Shown here piece by piece: positions 59,088-59,104 of a stretch of DNA of 59,104 nucleotides; the stretch's first letter is position 1, and each line of letters starts with the position of its first letter. Below the pieces are notes generated by a model. It worked only from the letters and a program-made list of their open reading frames with translations, was not told the DNA's origin and made no database searches. Source of the stretch: Paracoccus haematequi (GTDB taxonomy: Bacteria > Pseudomonadota > Alphaproteobacteria > Rhodobacterales > Rhodobacteraceae). The stretch is taken from positions 1-59,104 of the forward strand of contig NZ_UZWE01000039.1 in NCBI RefSeq assembly GCF_900631945.1, given 5' to 3'. The position numbers and the translations under genes were made by a program.

Positions 59088-59104
59088 ATGTCAGCACCTT
59101 TGCC
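59088..59104 (+). CDS. First codons of a gene cut by the right edge
   Basis: ATG 59088 follows GGGGAGGA at 6 bases distance, a strong ribosome-binding site. Only MSAPL(P) is visible, so no family can be assigned. Its leader is the AT-rich tract with repeats, and an insertion-sequence transposase is one possibility. Confidence 0.4.

Overview
The window reads as ordinary chromosomal DNA of a high-GC alphaproteobacterium of the Rhodobacteraceae/Paracoccaceae type, most likely Paracoccus or a close relative (an inference from gene content, not from a search). Pointers are the fabA-fabB-fabI cluster, chpT beside a DUF3553 gene, olsB-olsA, a DUF1150-Hsp20 pair, a cobalamin-dependent ribonucleotide reductase, the short HisG with HisZ, an Entner-Doudoroff set (edd, zwf, pgl, pgi), and a recurrent intergenic hairpin followed by a GGATATTT..GCA box. 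Genes are densely packed, with many 4-base ATGA/GTGA overlaps. No gene-free gap exceeds 300 bases apart from one holding a transposase remnant.

Layout. 1-285: start of an ornithine cyclodeaminase-like gene that runs off the left edge. 510-2678: xylulokinase and a HAD phosphatase. 2770-3519: an ATP-sulfurylase-like protein that has lost its catalytic motifs. 3574-5255: DUF1150/Hsp20, a secreted Cys-containing protein, YdcH. 5310-10943: purE-purK-nudix facing radA-cvpA-purF. 11078-14819: lolC/E-lolD, a cytochrome c lipoprotein, a PAP2-like protein, an alpha/beta hydrolase. 14877-17853: fabA-fabB-fabI and PhnA/YjdM. 17970-19245: gshB and an IS1595-like transposase remnant. 19246-26741: edd, an RlmI-like methyltransferase overlapping a PIN-domain gene, zwf-pgl-pgi. 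26803-36971: slyX, hisS-hisZ-hisG, DUF2171, ftsY, purA, DUF2842, thiamine diphosphokinase, ispG, moaA, a lipoprotein. 36959-43893: AlkD-like, aroA, VOC protein, prpE, maeB. 44018-48462: nucleoside salvage operon cdd-deoA-deoB-add-upp. 48530-52243: SPOR protein, a 48-residue protein, tyrS, anmK. 52321-52499: two identical tRNA-Asp(GTC) genes. 52575-58820: proA, chpT, DUF3553, olsB-olsA, nrdJ. 58821-59104: AT-rich non-coding DNA with nested repeats and the first codons of a further gene.

How it works together. Much of the content is central metabolism: de novo purine synthesis (purE, purK, purF, purA), nucleoside salvage, type II fatty acid synthesis, histidine biosynthesis and the oxidative Entner-Doudoroff branch. 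Near-identical 14-base LacI-type half-palindromes (TGTTAGCGTTAACG) lie inside the promoter spacers of edd and zwf, and a third copy lies just upstream of the HAD-xylB operon, which suggests one sugar-responsive repressor controls both groups. Two TTTGCAAA palindromes precede prpE and suggest acyl-CoA-responsive control.

I did not find a CRISPR array, prophage, secretion island or clear defence island. The most unusual items are the ATP-sulfurylase-like pseudoenzyme, the rRNA methyltransferase-PIN RNase pair, the transposase scar between gshB and edd, the shared operators, the repeat family, and the AT-rich right edge.
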